Source of the DNA: Ficedula albicollis
Lineage: Eukaryota; Chordata; Aves; Passeriformes; Muscicapidae
Direction of reading: 5' to 3'
NCBI RefSeq assembly: GCF_000247815.1
Contig: NC_021672.1
Coordinates: 72,068,513-72,132,512, forward strand
DNA: 64,000 nt
Shown here piece after piece: positions 56,408-64,000 of this stretch. The translations under genes were made by a program, and so were the position numbers. The notes beneath the pieces are model-generated. The model did no database searches. It was given only the letters and a program-made list of their open reading frames with translations, and was not told the origin of the DNA. Numbering within the stretch: the first letter of the stretch is position 1; each line of letters opens with the position of its first letter.

Positions 56408-56858
56408 TACATTTGCTTGCACCACCCATGGGTGATGGATTATGAATTCCTATCAAATTAATTATTATTATTTAATTAGTGGGTTTAGGGTTTTTTTTGT
56501 TTGTTTGTTTTTATTTAGAGTTAAACAAATTTACAATGTTAAATTTAGAGTTATAACAAATATACGATGCAAAGGGATTTTTTGTGTTTGGGTTTGGTTG
56601 TTTGTTAAATTTTATTTAAAAGTACAGACTGTTTAATAGTACTTTTAGTTATTTGTTAGAAGTGAGGAAAATGGAATAAGATTTAGTTCTTATAAGGTTT
56701 TTTAAAGTTAAATCATTTAATAGAGAATTAATGCTCATATTATTTATTTTTTAACTTAATAATTAAATTTTTGTGACTTTTACATATTGAATGACTAATC
56801 AGAAATTATTACTTGAAATTTATGAAGAAGAAGGAAGAAGGAAGATGAACACTGAAAA

Positions 56859-57190
56859 AGACGCTATTTAAAATTTTAATACTGTCTTATTACTATATTA
56901 TAAAACTTAAATTTAAGATGTTTTACTATCTGAAAGCACACATTTTTATTTAATTACACACTTGTGATTTTAACTTTATCACTTAAATTTAGAAGCCTTC
57001 TCTGAGGCTTCAGGTCAAAAGCAAAGACGCTATTTAAAATTTTAATACTGTCTTATTACTATATTATAAAACTTAAATTTAAGATGTTTTACTATCTGAA
57101 AGCACACATTTTTATTTAATTACACACTTGTGATTTTAACTTTATCACTTAAATTTAGAAGCCTTCTCTGAGGCTTCAGGTCAAAAGCAG
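56859..57190. repeat. 166-bp tandem duplication
   Basis: AAGACGCTATTTAAAATTTT onward, ending GGTCAAAAGCA, occurs at 56859-57024 and 57025-57190 with no difference that I noticed. The surrounding 56.44-57.18 kb is unusually AT-rich. Confidence 0.95.
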
Positions 57191-58374
57191 TGCTCTTTAG
57201 GGGGTTAGTGTTAGAAAGCACAGAAAGCTCAAAAACCCCAGGTTTTTGGGATCCAGCAAGGAATCTTTGCTAGAATTTCCATCCTATCTAAAGACCTCTG
57301 CACACTGTGCCTGAGGTGTGTCCCCTTCTTTTCTGAGCCCCTCTCAGGCTGGTGAATAAAGTGGGCTACCAGCACAGGCTCATCAGAATCCCAGTAGAAA
57401 TTTCAGGATCCAAGTCCAGCTACTCAAAGGTTTCCCACATTGCTTGCAATTAAACATTTGATTGTCCTCAGACCTGTCCTCACTGCAGGTGACAGGTGGT
57501 GACAGTTATTGCTGTCATTGCCCTCTTTATTTTTCTTCATACTACCACCAAAACCATCACATTTCTCTTGGTTGAAATCATCAAATTTCTCATTGCATTC
57601 TGGCTTAAACCAAGACCGCACGCAGCTTTGTGACTCGTGCCCCATTAATCCAAGTGTCCCGTTTTCCCATTTGTGTCCACCTCAGGTGGCTCAGAGCCCT
57701 GCTCTCCAAAGGACCTCTCAAATGTCAGCAAAGGACTGGTCAGTGAGCAGCACAAAGGATCTTTCACATCAGCTGGCCAAATGCCATGACATCTACTGTC
57801 TCCCTAAGACTACACCACTGTCCTTTCTTTCTACCTCCTCCAACTCAGAAGTGAAAACATAACCTCCTTATTGCCCCTTTTGAAGCTAAAAGCAACTCAG
57901 CAAGCAACACTCATTGTCTAAATGGGACTTGTTTAACCTGGCAGCTGTGAAATGCAGGTATGACAAGCATTCTACTGCAATATCTGGGAGAATTAAGAGT
58001 TCCTTAATCTATCTTCAGTCAAAACAAATAAATGTGTTTTTTATTAAAATCTGTCAGAAAACATTTGGAAATTATTTTCATTGCTCCCCTCTTAACTCTG
58101 CTTTAGAAGCATTCAGTGCCACTCAGGTCTTTTAGAAACAGACATGACTTGACTGAAATCAAAAGGTGGAGTTCAAAGGATTGATTTCTCCTTTGTCACA
58201 CCTCATGAGTGCCCCTCCTTTAGTCTGAGATGTTAGATATCACTGCAATCATATATTACCAACAGTAAGGCTCCATAAATTCATTTTCAACGTCCCTTTC
58301 ATGCAAAACCACATCTGCAATTGTTTTTGTAAACTTGGCCAAGTATTCATGTTGACTGCAGAAAATAAACTCTT

Positions 58375-58405
58375 GTACATATATGTATATACACATATAC
58401 ACACA
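58375..58405. repeat. TA/CA-rich microsatellite
   Basis: ACATATATGTATATACACAT followed by ATACACACA, a compound dinucleotide repeat. Confidence 0.8.
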
Positions 58406-61400
58406 AATCTGTATCAAGCAGCTTCATCCCTTCCCAAACAGAATAGCTCATTTGGGACTTGAGCTAAAATAAATATACTAGGTCACATGAGCACAGTTTT
58501 ATTCCAATGGAGCAGTGCCTTGTTTCATCTGACCATGCTTCTTAGGACTTCCAAAGAAATTCATCAATGGCAAACCAACCTTAGCATAAGAAAATCAAAC
58601 TTTGGAGTTTTCTCAAGGCCCCAATTTCAGTTCTTCAAACATTTCATTTCCAGCTACATGTGTATTTCCAACCAACTGACTTTGTGAGGAGCAGGCAGTG
58701 AATGACAAAGAATTTCAGCAAGGAAATCAAACTCCCCATCTGTAAAAATCTCTGCTCATGTACACTGGTGGGGCATTTGCACAACTGATGAATAGATTAG
58801 CAAACACCTCAGTGGCACCCTGAGCAAAAATATGCAGTGGTTACACAGAATAGAGATTTTCCAGCTGGTGCTTTGTGAACTACTGATGGCCCACAGGACA
58901 GGTTGTGACACACAAATGCCAGACCCTGGGACAGCTCCCACTGCCACAGAACCACATGAAAATGTTGACAGGGAGCTTTTCACAGGAGTTTGTTACTGCC
59001 AGAGTTCACTCCTTGGGTTGATGCCTTATGGGGACTACCCAACAACAGAAGCTGGACAGAATTAAGGGAATAAAAAGTGGTTATAATTATTGAAGGTACA
59101 CTCACTGCCTTCAGGTACACTTAGGGCAGATGAAGCCCATCCAGGGGCTGCACGCAAAAATGGACCATGGGTCTTGATACTTTTATAAGTTTGGTCCATT
59201 TGCATATTGGGGGTTAATCTCCCAATTACAGCTTCAGGTAATGAAGTCTTTTACTCCAGGTTTGCTCCTTCCCAACTCACTTTTGTTTCCATCTCTCAGG
59301 CCTGAGGCAGTGAGGCGTCCTTCATTCCCAGGCCTGGAGAGGAATTGTTGTGTTTGATCAAAATGGGAAAGCAGCAGCTCCCACTGAACATAGAGTTTAG
59401 AGTTACACACTAAAGAACTGCAGAATTACAAATGTCTGGAAAATATAAAAGCTAAAGTCCTAAGGCATCAGGGTCTGCAACTAAAAGATGCATGGCTGGT
59501 GCATTTCTTGTACTGCTGCTCATCTCAGAGCCAGTCAGCTGCAGTGGAAAGTCCCCGTTTATCTTCACTCCCTTAGGCATGCTGACTCCTGAGCCATTCC
59601 CACTCCTCCTGCTTCCTTCCTCTCCTTTCCTCCACTGCACATTGACTTAAGGGCCAGGCAGAGCTTTCTCCTGACATCTGGATTTGCATGGACTGGTCCC
59701 ACCCCTGATCCCTGTGACATTTGTCTATCATTTCCCATTAGCAGATGGAGGAAGAAACAAGACATAGCTGGAAGCTGCTGGCACAGCCCCTGGTTCTCAT
59801 GGTAGAAGGAGCGACCCTTGACTCTCCCCTTCAAGTGTCCTCCCAAGAATTTCAAATATGCTGTCCCCAAAGATCAGAGGATACTGAAATATTACTCGCC
59901 TACAAACTGGAGTTGAAATCTTGGTCCTGTTGGAATCCTTGGCACGCTTCCCAGAGACCTCAATCAGGACTGGATTCCACCCAGAGTTCATCTAATACAC
60001 ACAATGGAAGTTCAATGGGCATACCCTGCATGCCAGAAACTGGAACTGGTGTCATCTCAGATTTCGCCACTATAGGCTGCTTCATCCTCTTGTACCTTTG
60101 TGCACACACATGCAAAGGCAGAATTGCTTTTATTCCTGCATTCCTTACTTGTGGGAAATGAGTTATTTTTACCTGTGCCATTATCACTGAGGAAACAGCC
60201 TCTGCTGCAGATACAAAGTGCAATAAAAGCTTCATTGCCCTTTACCAATGTTCAACCATACGTGAGAATAACCCAGGTAATGACCACGAGGCAAAACACA
60301 GAAACAGAGGGGATTTTGTAGTCCACAAAACAACCTGTAAAAGTGCTTAATCCCCAAATGAGCTCTGGCTAGCGTTCACTTTTTCCTGCAGACACTGGGA
60401 AGCAAGTTAATGGGATATCATTCACTAGTCACCCTTGCCTTTTACCTGCTTCTACCAGCAAAGACCTTCACCCTAATGCAGCTAATTTAATCACAAGAAT
60501 GCCCACACCATGCTCAGTCCTCCTGCATTTTTATCCCAAATCTGAGGTGATGCCCCAGCTGCTGGCCAGCTTCTTCTCCCAAACTCCCAGAGCAGAAAAA
60601 CAGCACCCAGACCACAACTTCCAGCCACAAACGCTTTGTTCTTAATAACAGGAAGGAACAACTAGCTCAGATGACCAATACATATTAAAGAGGAGAATAT
60701 ACTTCTTGCCCCTTTTAAATGACAATGCAAATTTCTCACTGATTTCTATTTAGAAAAAAAAAAACAAAAAACAAAAAACAAACCAAAACCAGAGAATGCA
60801 AAAGAGTATCACACAGGCAGAAGCAACTGCACAACCATGGAAAAGCTTCACCAATACATCTTCTGAATGTATTTGTTTCCAAGCAGGTTTTACAAATGTT
60901 TTATCACTCTATTTACACACTTTCTCTGTATCTTTCTGGTCTTGAATTAAAGGGCTAAGGCGATGCCATTAAAAATAACGAAACATTTGAGCAAATCTTA
61001 AGGTAAGGCTCCAACAGCAATACTCACTCAGCCAGGCTTCAAGCTGCACATGTTTTCTGGAACGTGTTTCAAAATACAAAATCATGATACATTGAGCTAC
61101 AGAGTCAGTCATAAAATAGTAATAGAAAATAACATGAAGATATAATGCAGCCAGCTTACTGTGGCTTCAGTTTTGTGTTTTCAAGCCGTTTTCTTTCTGT
61201 GCTAAAGCATGCAGCTCCAGGATCCAGCTCTGCCTAGTGCTGAACATCATCAACTCTAATGAGACTTGAGGGGGTCTCTGTTGCCTGCTCTGTTGAGCCA
61301 ACACCAAGCAACAACAATACCAGGTTTTAGACATCATCCCCATTTCTAAAGAAAAGAGAAATATGACCAAAAAACCTATCACACCTAAAGTTCTTTGGTT

Positions 61401-64000
61401 TGCTGATGTTACCAGTTTTGCCCTAAGAGACACTGAGGATCTTGAAGCCAATCAGATCCCTGGAAGAAATGAATGATAAATTTTCAAGGTGTTGCAGTTG
61501 CTTTTAAACTTTACCTCACCCTCCCTCCCAATATCTTTACTCTTACACCTAAACAACACACGTCACCATGACAGACACACTGCAGCTGAAAGGCCAGTTA
61601 GTCAATGGCAGAACATCATGGAACTCTGTGGAATGGGTCCAGCTGCAGAAATTTCTGCTGGGCTTTTCCAGCTCACACTTCTGGTCATCTTTAAAAATGA
61701 AACCCAGATTGTTTCCTGCCAGGCAGGTCTATCAATTTCCCTCTAATGAGCAGCAGTTCTGTGTCATTTCTGGTTGAAGCAGGAGGTCAGTCCTGCCTTT
61801 AAAGAGGTAAAGCAGGGCAGCAAAATCACAAAGCCTTTCACCACGACCATTCAAAGAGGGTATCACAATAGATGTATGACCCTCAAAGTCTACACCATGC
61901 ATAGGCTGAGCTTAGCTGAAAACAAGGAAATACACAACAATATCACCAAACCAGAAGACCCAACAACAGTGAGGCTTTGGCCTGGCTCAGACTCAAACAA
62001 ACAATACAGGTGAGACCTGGTAGTATCCTGTGTGCACAGAGACACACACAAAGGTTTTGTATTAATGTGACAAAAGAAAGTTACACTTGAGCACTGCATA
62101 AAGCAAATAAATTTTTAATTTTTTTTATTTCATTTATTTAGTAACAGTACATCAGATATCTGTGTGGTCTAGAGGCAAAAAAAAAAATTGCCATAAAAAA
62201 TAGGTGGGGAAAAAATAATAATTTCTGTACTAAATGTTTCCTACTACCTAAATGCTCTTCCATAAAGATCCAGAACTCCTATGGCTCTCCCCCAGCCTCC
62301 CCTGTTGTCATATAATTCTACCCAGCTCACACACAGAGCACTCTTGCAAACTTGGAGGATTCTTGCAATCCATGCTCCAGGTAAAAAAAAATTAAAAACC
62401 ACAAAAAAAATAAAAAAAAAGAAACAAAAAGAAATAAAACACCACGAACCTGGAAACAGCTTGCACCCTTAAGGAGAACAAACAAAAAAAACCTTTCTGA
62501 AAATCATAAATAAACAGCCAGATTTTTTCAATGCTTACCTGAACCCAATAAAACCTTTACAGCTTGTAAATACTGACAAGTGTCACTTCAGATCCTGTTA
62601 AAGGAGTCCTTAAACATAGAAGACAGGTTGCTCTCTAGTTAAATCCTTTCTCCCTCGCTTTTCCACTGCTGAAAGTAATTGAAAACAGAAGACATGCCTC
62701 TTGGTGCAGCCTAGCTTTTCAGGAAGAGAAAGTGTAAATGTAATTATATACATCACACTGCACATCAAGCTAGATCTCAGTTGCACCCATCTACCTTCAC
62801 ACAAGGCAAATTAAAATCCAACAGCATCAACACTTAGAGTCATATAAAATAGATATAAACTATACCCTAGTGAACCTATTAAGTGATAGCACTTGCAGGA
62901 CACCCCTAAAAAAATCCACATAAAGACTTTTCCTAGCCAGGGAGTGCTGCAGAAGACACAAATTCATGATGTGCAAACTCATAATGGCACTTCAAAAAAA
63001 TGGTGTCACAAACATTATAAAAACACTGCCCAAAACACGGTGTTGTAGAGGGAATAAATGTGATTCCAAAGTCTGAAGGATGTGCTCATACTTCAAAGAG
63101 GGCACACACAAGGGAACAGATCTGAATTTTTACTATCTTTGCTACTGCTTTAGGTCCATCTTATTTTGGTATTTATATTAAAAGGGAGACAGAAATATCT
63201 TTGGAGATGACTAAGCAGTTTCTTGATTTCTATTAAGTACCAAAGAGCAGCCTTGCCAATTTATCCATATTTAACTTTCTACAACTTAATATAAACTCAC
63301 TTCCAAGAGCTACATAGGTCTTCTTGAAGTATGTGCAGCAAGAAGTCAGTGCTGTGCCAGCTGGCAGATTAAACAAGCCATTAAACAGGCTCCTACTGAA
63401 TTTAAAGGATTGTTTTTCATCTTTTCCCTCTCTTCTCCTCCACATCCAGATTTTTTATTTATGGAATATTTTCCAGTACCGATAGAAAAAGTTAAAGAAA
63501 TGCCCATGGCACATAATGAGTTTTTCCTCCAATGTGGTCTCCTGCTGCTCTTGGAATTTATTCTATTACTGGATGGCTTGCAATGGTCCCAAAATACTTC
63601 TGACTATGTGAAAAGATGGGGGAAATGTGTCTGAGGTAGGCATGAGTGCATTTGAAAGCAGGGGCAGCCTGGGGTGGTGATTTCACTGGGACCATCACTA
63701 TCAAACTAAATAACATTATTTCAGATTAAAAAATGCCCATATTACATATTTCTCCAGACAAAACCTCCCAAAAGATCCAAGCTGTATCTGCTCCCCGTGG
63801 CCATTTCAGGCTGACTGGAGCTACAGGCAACTGAAGGAGTGGCAGTGGCCTCCCTCAGTATTTCAATTCCCAGGCACTAAAAAGGAGTTTAGTCCCATAA
63901 ACTTGCTACTGAGCAAGCAAACCAAGGATGGCACACAGGCAGGGGCTGAGATAGCCAGCACTGCAACTTGCCCATGGCTTGGAGCATCTCCTTTCCCAGG

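Larger units (their letters stand above)
53510..64000. other. 5' flank upstream of the predicted CALD1 promoter
   Basis: No coding exon of the expected upstream neighbour (BPGM in human gene order) or of any other family was recognised. It holds the CArG box, two short tandem duplications in an AT-rich stretch (56.1-57.2 kb), a CA/TA microsatellite at 58375-58405 and A-rich low complexity at 60754-60785 and 62385-62435. A 138-codon plus-strand ORF (59745-60161) has no recognisable domain. Alternative, more distal CALD1 first exons, as used by mammalian transcripts, could exist here but cannot be seen by homology. Confidence 0.55.

Noticed and set aside
56470..56510. Telomere-like GGGTTTAGGG
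   Set aside because: Only one to two units in AT-rich DNA; a chance match.
57424..57645. 73-codon hydrophilic minus-strand ORF
   Set aside because: Composition is protein-like, but there is no family match, splice pattern or second exon.
59745..60161. 138-codon plus-strand ORF in the upstream flank
   Set aside because: No domain, no conserved motif, not part of the expected neighbour BPGM.

Overview
The window looks like bird nuclear DNA. It is non-coding for more than 99% of its length and contains one recognisable protein-coding exon. No bacterial, phage, plasmid, CRISPR or other compact gene system is present. The bird assignment rests on two CR1 LINE remnants typical of avian genomes, one on each strand. 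It also rests on an exon on the minus strand whose conceptual translation starts MDDFERRRELRRQKR. That is the N-terminus of caldesmon (CALD1), the actin-, myosin-, tropomyosin- and calmodulin-binding regulator of smooth muscle and non-muscle actomyosin. I cannot name the species.

Layout, read along CALD1 (right to left). Positions ~53.5-64.0 kb are upstream flank, with a perfect CArG box (SRF site) at 54013-54022. A TATA-type core promoter lies at 53497-53502, and a short predicted non-coding exon 1 runs about 53421-53472. Next come a ~0.7 kb intron with a long pyrimidine-rich tract in the sense strand, then exon 2 (52597-52708) with the start codon in a strong Kozak context. The remaining 52.6 kb to position 1 is the 5' part of the following intron. 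The next exon (residues IAYQRNDDDEEE onward) and the alternative non-muscle/brain first exon (MLSRSGSQ-type) were not found, so they should lie beyond position 1.

The most striking non-genic structure is a high density of near-perfect local duplications. About a dozen have periods from 24 to 2032 bp, and several are nested in the pattern unit / partial unit / unit. In addition, three poly-G runs (51, 275 and 16 G) each sit between two copies of the same homopolymer-containing flank. I read the poly-G bridges as almost certainly assembly artefacts. The tandem duplications are either assembly or haplotype false duplications or recent real tandem duplications, and read depth and spanning long reads would decide. 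Apart from CR1, simple repeats and these duplications, the intron shows only a few weak regulatory-like clusters (18.1-18.35 kb, 38.85-39.13 kb). None of the long ORFs looks like a real gene.
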